A DNA stretch of 64,000 bases from Opitutaceae bacterium (GTDB lineage Bacteria; Verrucomicrobiota; Verrucomicrobiia; Opitutales; Opitutaceae), in assembly GCA_028691845.1 (NCBI GenBank), contig JAQUYL010000017.1, positions 1 to 64,000 of the forward strand, read 5' to 3'. Positions 8,967-18,627 of the stretch are shown here, in pieces. Numbering within the stretch: position 1 is the first letter of the stretch; every line of letters begins with the position of its first letter. The notes beneath the pieces were generated by a model. It was not told where the DNA came from. It did no database searches and saw only the letters and a program-made list of their open reading frames with translations. Made by a program: the position numbers and the translations under genes.

Positions 8967-10447
8967 GTTTCAGTCAGCGCGTGCTCATGTTTCCTTAAAA
9001 AGCAGCGCAATTCCACCTCCCGACCACTGCCATCGGGTGCAATAGTAAACATTACGCGCCATGCGCCAGTAAATCGGTTTTTTTGCACCACCGTGTGGCG
9101 CAGGATCGCTCCATCGCCGACCGTGACCACCGCTTTCACCGCCGGATCGTCAGGCTGGCGGTTCAAATACGGCCCGTCGAATTCAAGCACAAAGCGCTTG
9201 CTTCCGGGCTCGTTTTGCACCTCGGCGATTTTGGTCATGCTGGTGAAGCCGTGGGCCGGGCGCTGGCCGGTTTCGATCATCCAGTGCAGTCGGTATTCGA
9301 AGACGATGGGTTCACCGGGAGGGGGCAATTGATCCGGGCGCCAGAAAGCCACGATGTTGTCGTTGAATTCATTCACCGTTGGCAATTCCACAAGCCGGAC
9401 CGCGCCGGACCCCCACGGTCCCAGCGGCTCCACCCACACACTCGGCCGCAAATGATAGTAGGCCTCCAGATCCTCGTAATGGCTAAATTGCCGGTCGCGT
9501 TGCAGGAGCCCAAAGCCGCGTGGATTGTCGTCCAGGAATGAGGTCACACGTGCCCGGGAGGGATTGGTAACCGGACGCCAGATCCATTCTCCCCGGCCAT
9601 TTTCTATCAGCAGGCCGTCCGAATCGTGAACCTCGGGTCGGAAGTCGGCGGCCTGCGGAAGAGAGTTTTCCCCGTGCCAGAACATGCTGGTCAGTGGGGC
9701 CATGCCCAATGTAGTGGCGCTCTGCCGACAGAATATGACCGCCCGTACATGGACCACTGTGGCCGGTCCCGGGACGAAATTGAACTGATAGGCCCCAGTC
9801 ACACTAGGCCCATCAAGCAAGGCGTAAACCCTCAGCCGTTTCGCGCCAGGCTGCGGCCGCTCGATCCAGAATTCCTCGAAGGAAGGGAACTCCTCGCCGC
9901 CAGGATCGGCGGTGTTCAGGGCGAGGCCGCGGGCCGAAAGACCATAGTGAGCCTGCTCGCACAGGACACGAAAATAACTGGCCCCAAGAAATGACGCCAG
10001 CTCGTCGCCCGGCTTGTTCAAGTCGTGGAGGATGCGAAAGCCGGCAAACCCCATATCCTCAGGAATGCGGCCCGATCGCCGGTTGCGGCCGTAATCGAAC
10101 AGCCGGGATGAAAACTTGATCGGACTGGCCTCGCCGTCATTCAGTTCGTTGATCTGCACCGGTGTCCGGTACAACCAGCCGGAATGAAAAAATTGCAGCT
10201 GAAACGGCAGTTGCTCAGGTCGCCAAAGCGTATGAGCCGGGTCGAATCGAATGTCGCGGTATTGGTCGTAGGTATAGTCGAGCAGGAATTTCGGCACCCG
10301 GCTCGCCCGTGCGATGTATGGCCGGGTCGCGAGTGTTTTCGCCCGGAAGCGCAGGGTTTCGAAGTCGAAAGAGTCCTCCGGGGCGCCACCCGCGGCGGCC
10401 ACCGCCCGCATCATCGCAATCGAAACGATTATCGTGTGCAAACGCAT
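8942..10447 (-). CDS. opgG: glucan biosynthesis protein G/D, periplasmic
   Basis: This 501-residue protein is of the OpgG/OpgD (MdoG) family, close to the E. coli length. A short N-terminal signal peptide (about 1-20, ending near AAAGG) sends it to the periplasm. Family hallmarks are visible: FDFETLRFRAKTLA near the start, LPFQLQFFHSG, and a central W-rich beta-sandwich region. OpgG is needed for backbone branching or release of periplasmic glucans made by OpgH. The gene begins 3 bp after the uracil-DNA glycosylase stop and overlaps the next gene by 25 bp. Confidence 0.94.
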   Translation of the reverse strand: MRLHTIIVSIAMMRAVAAAGGAPEDSFDFETLRFRAKTLATRPYIARASRVPKFLLDYTYDQYRDIRFDPAHTLWRPEQLPFQLQFFHSGWLYRTPVQINELNDGEASPIKFSSRLFDYGRNRRSGRIPEDMGFAGFRILHDLNKPGDELASFLGASYFRVLCEQAHYGLSARGLALNTADPGGEEFPSFEEFWIERPQPGAKRLRVYALLDGPSVTGAYQFNFVPGPATVVHVRAVIFCRQSATTLGMAPLTSMFWHGENSLPQAADFRPEVHDSDGLLIENGRGEWIWRPVTNPSRARVTSFLDDNPRGFGLLQRDRQFSHYEDLEAYYHLRPSVWVEPLGPWGSGAVRLVELPTVNEFNDNIVAFWRPDQLPPPGEPIVFEYRLHWMIETGQRPAHGFTSMTKIAEVQNEPGSKRFVLEFDGPYLNRQPDDPAVKAVVTVGDGAILRHTVVQKNRFTGAWRVMFTIAPDGSGREVELRCFLRKHEHALTETWSYLWSP

Positions 10448-10450
10448 GGA

Positions 10451-11386
10451 TCAGCGAAAAAAGCCTCGCTGTTTGTCGGACACCGGCAGGCCGGCCCGCT
10501 CCATAACCCTGAGCAGGTCCTCCCACGCGGCGCGCTTGGCGCGTTTGGTGTCGTTGTGCAGCAGGTAGGAGGGGTGGTAGGTCACAAGCAGGGGGATGCC
10601 GGCAAAGCTGTGCCAGCGTCCCCGCACCTCGCCGATGGAGCGGAAGCTGCCCTCTCCCAGCAGCCCCTTTGTGGCGGTGGCTCCCAGCGCGACCAAAATG
10701 GCCGGCCGGATGATTTCGATCTGTGCGCGGATATACGGAAGGCAGTAGGCCATCTCCTCCGAGGTCGGCGGACGGTTGCCCAGCTGCGGCCGTCCTGCCG
10801 CCGTAGTCAACTGGGGGCGCCAGTTCATGATGTTGCCTATGTAGACCTCCTCCCGGTTCAGACCCATCGCTTTGATCATCTTGTTGAGCAATTGCCCCGC
10901 CGGACCGACAAACGGCTCCCCCCGCTGTTCTTCCTCCGCCCCCGGCGCCTCTCCGACAAAAAATATTTTCGCCTCCAGACTGCCCACCCCGAACACCACC
11001 TGGCAACCCGTTCTCACGTTGGCCCGACAGACAGCATCACCCAGCACCAAATCGCGCAACGCCATCCAGCGTGCGCGCTTGTCTGCGTCCGGCAAGACGA
11101 CGACCGGCGGTGACGGGAGAGTCGGGACCATCGCCGGCGCGACTGACCCCTTCCGTTTTTCCCCGGCGGGAGACCAGGGCCGGGCCGGGCCGGACTCCGG
11201 CGAATCGGTCGCGGAAACACAGGGGGACGGACTGACAGAAACCCGCTTTTCCGGAGGAGGCACGTAGGTCGCCGCCTGCCGCAATGCAGTCAGGCTCCGT
11301 TCGGACACGGCGACGCTCCGGACGCCTTCGGACTTGAGACGGCGCAGTTCGTCGGAGAGAGCCAGCAACTGGGAGCGGATGGACAC
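10451..11386 (-). CDS. family 4-like uracil-DNA glycosylase with degenerate Fe-S ligands
   Basis: The C-terminal 200 residues are a uracil-DNA glycosylase. GEAPGAEEEQRGEPFVG is the family 4 water-activating motif and HPSYLL the DNA-intercalation motif. It removes uracil from DNA at the start of base excision repair. The N-terminal part is a proline/serine-rich linker of low complexity. Family 4 enzymes normally hold a [4Fe-4S] cluster with four cysteines. Here the CxxC pair is not preserved and the usual K-C-R-P is NWRP, so the cluster is probably absent. I prefer the GTG at 11386, four bases after the ribE stop; a TTG at 11422 would overlap ribE by 32 bp. Confidence 0.88.
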   Translation of the reverse strand: MSIRSQLLALSDELRRLKSEGVRSVAVSERSLTALRQAATYVPPPEKRVSVSPSPCVSATDSPESGPARPWSPAGEKRKGSVAPAMVPTLPSPPVVVLPDADKRARWMALRDLVLGDAVCRANVRTGCQVVFGVGSLEAKIFFVGEAPGAEEEQRGEPFVGPAGQLLNKMIKAMGLNREEVYIGNIMNWRPQLTTAAGRPQLGNRPPTSEEMAYCLPYIRAQIEIIRPAILVALGATATKGLLGEGSFRSIGEVRGRWHSFAGIPLLVTYHPSYLLHNDTKRAKRAAWEDLLRVMERAGLPVSDKQRGFFR

Positions 11387-11390
11387 GCGG

Positions 11391-11987
11391 TCAGGATGCA
11401 GCAAAGCGTCCCAGCTTTTCAATATACTTGGCGAGCAAATCGAATTCCAAATTGACTCCGTCCCCTGTCCGCTTCTCCCGGAGGTTGGTTACGGTCATGG
11501 TGTGCGGAATGAGCCACACGGCCAGGGTATCGCCCTGCTCCTCCGCCACGGTGAGGGAAATGCCATCGATCGCGACGCTGCCCTTGTATGCCAGGTAACG
11601 CCCATAGCCCTGGGGTACGCGCACCCGCAGGTAGTAGTCCTTGCCGCGTTGTTCCAGCACCTCGATAGTCCCGAGCGCATCGATGTGTCCCGTGACAAAA
11701 TGTCCGCCCATGCGACCATCAGGGCGCAGACTGCGCTCCAAGTTAACCACCGCCCCGGGCTGCAGCTCCCGGAAATTGGTTAGCCGGCGTGTTTCTTCCA
11801 GCACATCGAATGAAAGGCTGCCGGCATCGCGGTCCACCACGGTGAGGCAGCAACCGTTCACAGCGATGCTATCGCCTATCGCCGTGCCGGTTGTCACCAG
11901 GCTGGCCGCGATTTGCAGCCGCCAAGCCTCGGCTCGCGCGGTAAATGTTATTACTTTCCCGGTTTCTTCGACTATTCCTGTGAACAT
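11391..11987 (-). CDS. ribE: riboflavin synthase, alpha chain
   Basis: The product (198 residues from ATG 11987) begins with the invariant MFTGIVEETG and consists of two lumazine-binding repeats. The second repeat starts near residue 95 with a further TGHIDALG block. It disproportionates two 6,7-dimethyl-8-ribityllumazine molecules to riboflavin in the cytoplasm. An ATG five codons upstream (12002) is rejected because MFTGIVE is the family's N-terminus. No FMN riboswitch could be recognised in the 200-bp leader. It leads the run into the uracil glycosylase and opg genes. Confidence 0.96.
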   Translation of the reverse strand: MFTGIVEETGKVITFTARAEAWRLQIAASLVTTGTAIGDSIAVNGCCLTVVDRDAGSLSFDVLEETRRLTNFRELQPGAVVNLERSLRPDGRMGGHFVTGHIDALGTIEVLEQRGKDYYLRVRVPQGYGRYLAYKGSVAIDGISLTVAEEQGDTLAVWLIPHTMTVTNLREKRTGDGVNLEFDLLAKYIEKLGRFAAS

Positions 11988-12190
11988 GGAGAGATATAAC
12001 ATTCATAGTACGGCGAGGAATCCACACAAAAGTGCCCGAGGGATTGGGCCCCCGGGGCCTGCTTCCTTCCCCGTCAATCAGAGGGTGACCCCTGCGGGGC
12101 GGGAGCAAACCTTGCTTCCCCGGCCGCCAGACGCCCCGGACTTGGGGCTTAGGTGGAACGTCAACCGGGCCGATTGAGTGATTTCCCCGG

Positions 12191-13573
12191 TCAGTTCAAT
12201 TGAACCCGCAACACCGAGGTCTCGCCCCCGCGGCTGACAAGCAGCACAAACTCCTTGCGGCTGCGGTCGGCTCCAATCCCGGCCAGTTGCGCCACGGCAG
12301 TAGCATAGGCGTTGATCTCCTGTCCGTCGATTTCCCGCACCCAGTCGCCGGGTTGCAAACCGGCCGAGGCGGCCGGGCTGTTGGGCTTTACAAAGTGCAC
12401 GATCAGACCGGTGCTCTCCACCGGTCTGACGCGATTCTCGATGCTGTCATCGTACAAAAACTCGCGTACCGCGAAGCCCAGCTGGTCGAAATATTTCCGT
12501 TCGGCCTCGCGGACGAGCTTGGGTTCATCCTCCAGCGTCACCCTGATTTCGATCCGTTCGTTCCCGCGCAGCACGGTGAGCGCCAAGGTGTCTCCCGGCC
12601 GCCGGCGCAGGATTTCCCGGCCGAAATATCCGGCGATGATCCGATCGGGTTTGAGGCGCGGAAGCGGGTGACCGTCGATGGCGAGCACGATGTCGCGTTC
12701 GCGCAATCCCGCCTTGCCGGCCGGACTGCCTTCGGCGATGTCGCTGACGACGACGCCCGATTGGTTCTCCAGTTGGAGAAACCTCGCCACGTCGGGCTCC
12801 ATCGATTGAAGGCCATAGACGCCACACCATGCGATCGGCCGGCCGTTCACATTCTGGGGCACGCGCTGAAGACAAGGCAGGACTTCGTCCGCCAGTAGGA
12901 ACGCGCTGCTCTCCTCGACGTTGACCAACATGATGGGCTCGCTGCGCTGGTGGCGGGAAAACATCAGAAAATTCTGACCAAAGGAATTGAGCGCCAATCC
13001 GGCAAATTCACCCTCCATGGTAAAGACCGGCAAACCCGGCGCCGCCAGGTCGGATCCGGCGATGGCGGTCCGCTGGGGCAGATTCTGCACGATGCCGACA
13101 TGCGCCGCCATCAAGTATGGCGCAAACTCCTCCTCCTTGTTGCGCAGTCCGATGCCCCACATTTTCTCGCCAAGATCGGGATCGCCGCGCCGCGCGCGAT
13201 AACGGGTGATTGGGACAAACTGGCCTCGGAGTTTTTCCTCCGCGCGGACAAAATGCCAGCCGGTCAGCGCATCCTGTCCGAGGTAGACTGCGTGGAACGC
13301 CTCTGCGCTGTTGGGCCGGTAGATCTTGAAGTCCTTCAGCTGGGAGGGCGCGACGCTGGGCTGGATTGGGCCGGACGGCAGAATGATGGTCCCGTTGTCA
13401 TCGATCACCGTGCCAACCACGGAAGCCAGCCGCCGGTCGATTTCCATCTCCACGATAAACTCCACCGCCGCGACGGATTTCAGGCGCTCCTGGAAAAGGG
13501 CGGGCAGTTCGGTGGCCCGGGCGAAGATGATCGCGGTGGAGAGGCAGAAAAGGAGACAGCGAAACTGTTTCAT
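12191..13573 (-). CDS. HtrA-like pseudoprotease with two PDZ domains
   Basis: The 460-residue product has a signal peptide (about 1-20) and a chymotrypsin-like domain (about 25-225). PDZ domains follow near 240-345 (VVSDIAEGSPAGKAGLRERD) and 365-455 (IVHFVKPNSPAASAGLQPGD). The catalytic triad is not recognisable. The His motif position reads ILPSGP and the Ser motif position reads APGLPVF in place of GNSGGPLV. It overlaps the stop of the active HtrA gene by ATGA, so the two are translationally coupled. An adaptor or regulatory subunit for the active protease in the periplasm is the simplest inference. Confidence 0.83.
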   Translation of the reverse strand: MKQFRCLLFCLSTAIIFARATELPALFQERLKSVAAVEFIVEMEIDRRLASVVGTVIDDNGTIILPSGPIQPSVAPSQLKDFKIYRPNSAEAFHAVYLGQDALTGWHFVRAEEKLRGQFVPITRYRARRGDPDLGEKMWGIGLRNKEEEFAPYLMAAHVGIVQNLPQRTAIAGSDLAAPGLPVFTMEGEFAGLALNSFGQNFLMFSRHQRSEPIMLVNVEESSAFLLADEVLPCLQRVPQNVNGRPIAWCGVYGLQSMEPDVARFLQLENQSGVVVSDIAEGSPAGKAGLRERDIVLAIDGHPLPRLKPDRIIAGYFGREILRRRPGDTLALTVLRGNERIEIRVTLEDEPKLVREAERKYFDQLGFAVREFLYDDSIENRVRPVESTGLIVHFVKPNSPAASAGLQPGDWVREIDGQEINAYATAVAQLAGIGADRSRKEFVLLVSRGGETSVLRVQLN

Positions 13574-14892
13574 GGCTTCAAAATGCAGAGGGACAGGCGA
13601 TGGTTGCGCTGCACTTCGGTGAGCAGCGGTTCCGGCTTTGCCTGATACGCTTCGTAGAGCGCCCTGAGTGTGTCGAGTTTCTCCAGTGTCTTGCCGCCGA
13701 CTTTGACAATAATGTCCCCCCGGGCTAGCCTGGCATTTGCCGCCGGGTACCCGGATTGGACTCCAATGACGAGCATGCCGTTCTCGTCATCAAGCTGGTT
13801 CTCGCGGGCGTAGGCACGGGATACCTTGCGAACGCTCAGCCCCCATTTCTCGAACGCCCACTCTTCACCGACGCGACTTTCCAACGTCTCCGTGACCACG
13901 GATATTTCCAGCATTTGGGCCCCCCGTTTCAGGCCCAGCTTGACGGTCGACCCGACCGGCAGGCTGGCGATAATATTTTGGATCGGCGGGAGCTGCTCCG
14001 GGAAGCGACCATCGACCTTTCTGCCGTCGATCGAGAGAAGCACGTCACCGGGCCGCAGGCCGGCCCGGGCGGCGGGAGAGCCGGGATCGACGCTGTTAAT
14101 CAACATGCCGGTATTGGTGGCCAGCGCATAAAATTTCTCCAAATCCTGCAGGACGCCGGGCACGATTCCGATATAACTGCGAACGATGCGTCCCTCCTCC
14201 GTCAGTCTCTCCACAACGCGCCGGGCGACCCCGGAGGGAATCGCGAAGCCGAGATTTTCCGCCCCCAGATAGGCGCGCGAATTGATGCCCACAACCTTCC
14301 CCTTCTCCGTCACCAGCGGGCCACCGCTATTGCCGGGATTGATGGCGGCATCGGTTTGCAGCCACGTGTTGAAGGCGCCAGTTTCGTAGCCCTGCACTCC
14401 GCGACTGTCTTCAAAATAGCGATCATTATTGGAGATAATGCCACGCGTGATCGTACGTGTGAGCCCATAAGGTGTTCCAACGGCGTAGACGGTCTGTCCC
14501 GGGAAAGCCGGTTCGTCGGCAAACTCGGCGGGGGAAAAGCTGAGTCCACGCTTCCGAATTTCGTCGAGATCAAGTCGCAATACCGCCAAATCGGTCCAAT
14601 GATCCCAGCCTACGAGGCGTGCGCTAACCCGTTCGAGGTTTGCCAGCGTGATGGAAATCTCAACCGCACGAGGACTGACCACATGGGCATTGGTGAGCAC
14701 TATGCCATCCTTGGACAGGATGACACCCGAACCGACACCGGCAGAGAATCGCTTGGCGCCGTCGGCGAAGGCGACTTCGCGCACATCGATGCGCACCACA
14801 GCCTCGAGCAGGCGGTTGAAGCCCCGGCTCATGGCGGCTTCCACGGTGCCCGCGCAGATGGCCAGGCCGGCGAAGAAGAGTATTCTCAGCAT
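13570..14892 (-). CDS. HtrA/Deg-family periplasmic serine protease with PDZ domains
   Basis: The 440-residue protein carries a signal peptide (1-20, ending in TVEAA) and a complete trypsin-like triad: His70 in LTNAHVV, Asp101 in DLAVLRLD and Ser189 in NPGNSGGPLV. One clear PDZ domain lies near 270-350 (NSVDPGSPAARAGLRPGD) and a second, more divergent one at the C-terminus. It degrades or refolds damaged envelope proteins. The ATG at 14892 gives a clean signal peptide; an upstream ATG (14943) would run past the divergent leuS start. The next gene is a triad-less paralogue overlapping its stop codon. Confidence 0.92.
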   Translation of the reverse strand: MLRILFFAGLAICAGTVEAAMSRGFNRLLEAVVRIDVREVAFADGAKRFSAGVGSGVILSKDGIVLTNAHVVSPRAVEISITLANLERVSARLVGWDHWTDLAVLRLDLDEIRKRGLSFSPAEFADEPAFPGQTVYAVGTPYGLTRTITRGIISNNDRYFEDSRGVQGYETGAFNTWLQTDAAINPGNSGGPLVTEKGKVVGINSRAYLGAENLGFAIPSGVARRVVERLTEEGRIVRSYIGIVPGVLQDLEKFYALATNTGMLINSVDPGSPAARAGLRPGDVLLSIDGRKVDGRFPEQLPPIQNIIASLPVGSTVKLGLKRGAQMLEISVVTETLESRVGEEWAFEKWGLSVRKVSRAYARENQLDDENGMLVIGVQSGYPAANARLARGDIIVKVGGKTLEKLDTLRALYEAYQAKPEPLLTEVQRNHRLSLCILKP

Positions 14893-14936
14893 GATTGACG
14901 GTGATGCAGTTTCTCTCAATGTGGCAAGTTTTAGCG

Positions 14937-17516
14937 ATGGCAACTAATTGCAAAGAATACGAGTTCCTGAAGATCGAGCCGCATTGGCAGAGCTTTTGGG
15001 AAAAGAACAAGACCTTCCGCGCGGAAGACGATTCCCCGCTCCCCAAGTACTACGTGCTCGACATGTTTCCGTATCCGTCCGGAACCGGGCTGCACATCGG
15101 TCATCCGGAGGGATATACTGCGACGGATATCCTGGCGCGCTACAAGCGAGCGAGGGGCTTCAATGTGCTGCACCCCATCGGCTGGGACGCCTTTGGTCTA
15201 CCGGCTGAACAGCATGCAGTGAAGACTGGCACCCATCCGGCCGCCAATACGCGCAACAACATCGCGAATTTCCGGCGCCAAATCAAGGCGCTCGGTTTTT
15301 CCTACGACTGGGATCGCGAAATCGAGACGACCGACCCGCAATACTTTCGTTGGACGCAATGGATCTTTCTGCAGTTGTTCAAGAAGGGCCTCGCTTATGT
15401 TGACGAACGTCCAGTGTGGTGGTGCCCGGAGCTGCGCACGGTGCTCGCCAACGAGGAGGTGATCGACGGCAAATCCGAGGTCGGCGGATTTCCCGTCGAG
15501 CGGCGCAACCTGCGCCAATGGGTCCTGCGCATAACGGCCTACGCCGAACAGTTGCTCGATGGTCTCAAGGGAGTTGACTGGCCCGACTCGACCAAGCGCA
15601 TGCAGGAGGCCTGGATCGGCCGCAGCGAAGGCGCCGAGGTTCTATTCAAACTTGAAAATCCCAGCCTGGGGGACCTCCGGATTTTCACCACGCGGCCCGA
15701 CACCTTGTTCGGCTGCACTTACATGGTGGTGGCCCCGGAACATCCCCTCACGCCCGTCATCACTACTCCAGAACAACAAGCTGCAGTTGAATCATACAAA
15801 AAAAAGGCCGCGTCCAAGAGCGATTTGGAGCGGACGGATCTGGCCAAGGAGAAAACCGGTGTATTCAGCGGCAGCTATGCCATCAATCCCGTCAACGGCG
15901 CCCGGATCCCAATCTGGATTGGCGATTACGTGCTCATGGGGTACGGAACCGGCGCGATCATGGCCGTGCCTGGGGAGGACCAGCGCGACTGGGATTTCGC
16001 CCGCGCCCACAACCTGCCCATCGTCCGCACGGTGCAACCGCCGGCTGAATTTCATGGGGAGGCCTTCGTCGAGGACGGACCGGCCATCAACAGTGCCAAT
16101 GCCGAGGTTTCACTTAACGGCCTCTACATCGCGGCGGCCAAAGAGACCATAATCGGATGGCTGGAGCGCAATCGGCTTGGCGAGCGCAAGATCCATTACA
16201 AGCTCCGGGACTGGCTTTTCTCGCGCCAGCGCTACTGGGGGGAACCGTTCCCTGTCGCCTGGGTGAACGAGGCTGATTATCGGCATGCAGCGGCGGGACG
16301 CGTGACTGATCTGCCCCCTACCCCAGTGACCTTCTCCCAGGATGGCATCGCATATTATGCACTGCCGCTTCCAGAGGGTGCATTGCCGCTCGAGCTGCCC
16401 CCGGTTCAATCCTATCTTCCCAGCGGCACTGGGGAGAGCCCTCTCGCCAATGTCACTGACTGGCTTGAAATCTGGCTTAATTTCGAAACCGGCGCCGCCG
16501 TACCTGCCTCGCAGGCCCGGCCCGCTGGCGCCGCGTGGATTCGCGCCCGCCGTGAAACCAACACAATGCCACAGTGGGCGGGTTCATGTTGGTACTACTT
16601 GCGCTATATCGATCCCAAAAACCCGGACGCCTTCGCCAACCGCCAGCTGATTGACTACTGGGGCGTACCCGATTTATATGTCGGCGGTGCCGAGCATGCT
16701 GTGCTGCACCTGCTTTACGCCCGGTTCTGGCACAAGGTGCTGTTTGACCTCGGGAAAGTTCCGCACAGCGAGCCTTTCACCAAGCTGTTTCATCAGGGCA
16801 TCATCCTTGGCGAGGACGGAGACAAAATGTCGAAGAGCCGTGGCAACGTCGTCAACCCCGACAGCGTGATTGCCGAATACGGCGCTGATACCCTCCGACT
16901 CTATCTGATGTTCCTGGGACCGCTCGAGGCCATGAAGCCCTGGAATCCGCGCGGGATCGAAGGCGTGCACCGCTTCCTCGGCAAGGTCTGGCGCGAATGC
17001 CTGGACAAGGAGGGCGCGGTCAACGCCCGCCTGTCGGCAAACGCCGAGCTGTCGGCCGGCGCTGAAAAGCTTCGTCACGAAACCATCAAGAAAGTCGGCG
17101 AAGATATTGAGGGAATGCGCTTTAACACAGCTATTTCCCAACTGATGATCCTCATCAATGCCTTCCAAAAGGAGCCGGCGGTGCCGCGGGCAGCGATGCT
17201 GGACTTCCTTCGTTTGCTTGGGCCATTCGCTCCGCACCTGGCTGAGGAACTATGGGAGCGCCTCGGTGAACGCCAATCAATCTCCGAGTGCGGCTGGCCG
17301 AACTACGATCAAGCAAAGCTGGTCAGTCAACAGGTGAAGATCGTTTTCCAAGTAAACGGCAAATACCGTGGTGATGCCTCCGTGCCGGTTGATTGCAGTG
17401 AGGCTGAGCTTACGAAGTTAGCTTATGCTCATCCACGCGTCGCTCCGCATCTCGCCAACAAACCATTGAAACGCACGATACTAGTTCCGAACAGAATCAT
17501 TAATCTACTTGTCTAA
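14937..17516 (+). CDS. leuS: leucyl-tRNA synthetase
   Basis: LeuS charges tRNA-Leu. The 859-residue product has the class I HIGH motif at 53-56 (LHIGHPEGY), a CP1 editing domain in the middle and KMSKS near residue 630 (DKMSKSRGN). An [15 protein letters not shown] block precedes KMSKS. The length is normal for bacterial LeuS. I chose the ATG at 14937 ([10 protein letters not shown]) because upstream codons, starting at 14895, have no family similarity and would leave no promoter space before the divergent htrA. The C-terminal anticodon-binding and ubiquitin-like tail domains are present. Confidence 0.97.
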   Translation: MATNCKEYEFLKIEPHWQSFWEKNKTFRAEDDSPLPKYYVLDMFPYPSGTGLHIGHPEGYTATDILARYKRARGFNVLHPIGWDAFGLPAEQHAVKTGTHPAANTRNNIANFRRQIKALGFSYDWDREIETTDPQYFRWTQWIFLQLFKKGLAYVDERPVWWCPELRTVLANEEVIDGKSEVGGFPVERRNLRQWVLRITAYAEQLLDGLKGVDWPDSTKRMQEAWIGRSEGAEVLFKLENPSLGDLRIFTTRPDTLFGCTYMVVAPEHPLTPVITTPEQQAAVESYKKKAASKSDLERTDLAKEKTGVFSGSYAINPVNGARIPIWIGDYVLMGYGTGAIMAVPGEDQRDWDFARAHNLPIVRTVQPPAEFHGEAFVEDGPAINSANAEVSLNGLYIAAAKETIIGWLERNRLGERKIHYKLRDWLFSRQRYWGEPFPVAWVNEADYRHAAAGRVTDLPPTPVTFSQDGIAYYALPLPEGALPLELPPVQSYLPSGTGESPLANVTDWLEIWLNFETGAAVPASQARPAGAAWIRARRETNTMPQWAGSCWYYLRYIDPKNPDAFANRQLIDYWGVPDLYVGGAEHAVLHLLYARFWHKVLFDLGKVPHSEPFTKLFHQGIILGEDGDKMSKSRGNVVNPDSVIAEYGADTLRLYLMFLGPLEAMKPWNPRGIEGVHRFLGKVWRECLDKEGAVNARLSANAELSAGAEKLRHETIKKVGEDIEGMRFNTAISQLMILINAFQKEPAVPRAAMLDFLRLLGPFAPHLAEELWERLGERQSISECGWPNYDQAKLVSQQVKIVFQVNGKYRGDASVPVDCSEAELTKLAYAHPRVAPHLANKPLKRTILVPNRIINLLV

Positions 17517-17642
17517 AGGCGATGGGACCATGCTAATTCGAGTGTGGGATTATGCTTGATTTAGGGTGTTGCCCCTATACTTGTTAGGTAGTAAATCCTT
17601 ATGTTGCCAACATTTTAATGGTGCGATAACCAACCAGCCAAC

Positions 17643-18605
17643 ATGAACGCGTTTTCCCAGTGTTCTATCATGCTCATGCTGGGGGCAGTTCTGGTAATTC
17701 CCGTTATTGCCGGCCCCCGGGCAAAGGGACCGGTAAGCAAAATTTACGTCGCCGAAGCTCAAGGGGAAACCATTATTCAATCGGGGGAAAAAGTATTCAA
17801 TGCCCGCCAGGCGATCGCCTTCGATGCGCCCGGTACCGTCATTGAAACGGGAGAGAATGCCCGCAACGCCTTTGTCTATTCCAACGGCACCGGAATGTAT
17901 GTGGACCGGGGTTCACGAGTGGAAATCAATCGGTTTGTGCAGGAACCGTTCAGATCCGACCGCATGGACATGGAAACGGAACCGTCCATCTCCCAAAGCA
18001 GCGTGCACATTCCGCGCGGCTTTGTCAGCGTCTGCACCAGCAATCTAGTGGCCGGCACGGCCATGACCTACTCAACACCCCTGGCCTTCATCAATATCCG
18101 CGGAGGCAAGGTCGCGATCCAAAGCAGCCCGAATGAGACGGTGGTTTACCTTCTGGAAGGCGATGTCACAGTGCGCGCCGGCGAGCAGGACCCGGGAGGA
18201 ATTGTCTTACGCCCGGGCGAACGCATGGTCATTCGCAGGGGACTGCCGGGGCAGCCTCCTGCGATCACCGTCGGCCCGATCGTTCGCCCCATGATGCAGA
18301 CGCTCATTGATAGATCAACGATTGCCGACAATGCCAGAAAAACGGTGACCTTCGAGGTCATCGAGCGCATCGCCAGAAAAGGAGTGGACAATCCCGCGGG
18401 GGAGCCGCCGGTTTCCGACCTGCACGGCGAGCAACCCAGCACTGCCAACATTGCGAGTTCCGGGGCGGCGTTGCTAGGCGCTGCCGAAGTCAGCGCTACC
18501 GAAGTCGACGCAGTCCAGGAAATAGTGGCGCGCCCCACGGTGCCGGCGCAACTGCCCACCAATCTCGTGGTAAGCCTCGCAAGCCTGATCCCCGCAGGAA
18601 GATAA
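17643..18605 (+). CDS. FecR-domain secreted protein of an exopolysaccharide locus
   Basis: The 320-residue protein has an N-terminal signal peptide (about 1-24) and a FecR-like beta-sandwich. The pattern includes GTVIETGENARNAFVYSNG and later FINIRGGKVAIQ, YLLEGDVTVRAG and LRPGERMVIRRG. The C-terminal 70 residues are low complexity. FecR-fold proteins head many exopolysaccharide clusters as periplasmic proteins, and here it is followed directly by an outer-membrane barrel, a Wza-like exporter and a tyrosine kinase. Its exact role is unknown. The start ATG is 126 bp after leuS, so it may have its own promoter in the AT-rich gap. Confidence 0.8.
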   Translation: MNAFSQCSIMLMLGAVLVIPVIAGPRAKGPVSKIYVAEAQGETIIQSGEKVFNARQAIAFDAPGTVIETGENARNAFVYSNGTGMYVDRGSRVEINRFVQEPFRSDRMDMETEPSISQSSVHIPRGFVSVCTSNLVAGTAMTYSTPLAFINIRGGKVAIQSSPNETVVYLLEGDVTVRAGEQDPGGIVLRPGERMVIRRGLPGQPPAITVGPIVRPMMQTLIDRSTIADNARKTVTFEVIERIARKGVDNPAGEPPVSDLHGEQPSTANIASSGAALLGAAEVSATEVDAVQEIVARPTVPAQLPTNLVVSLASLIPAGR

Positions 18606-18627
18606 AGACTCCCCTCCGGCACTGATC

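Noticed and set aside
11988..12190. FMN riboswitch before ribE
   Set aside because: The leader is GC-rich and forms possible hairpins, but the conserved FMN core sequences are not present.
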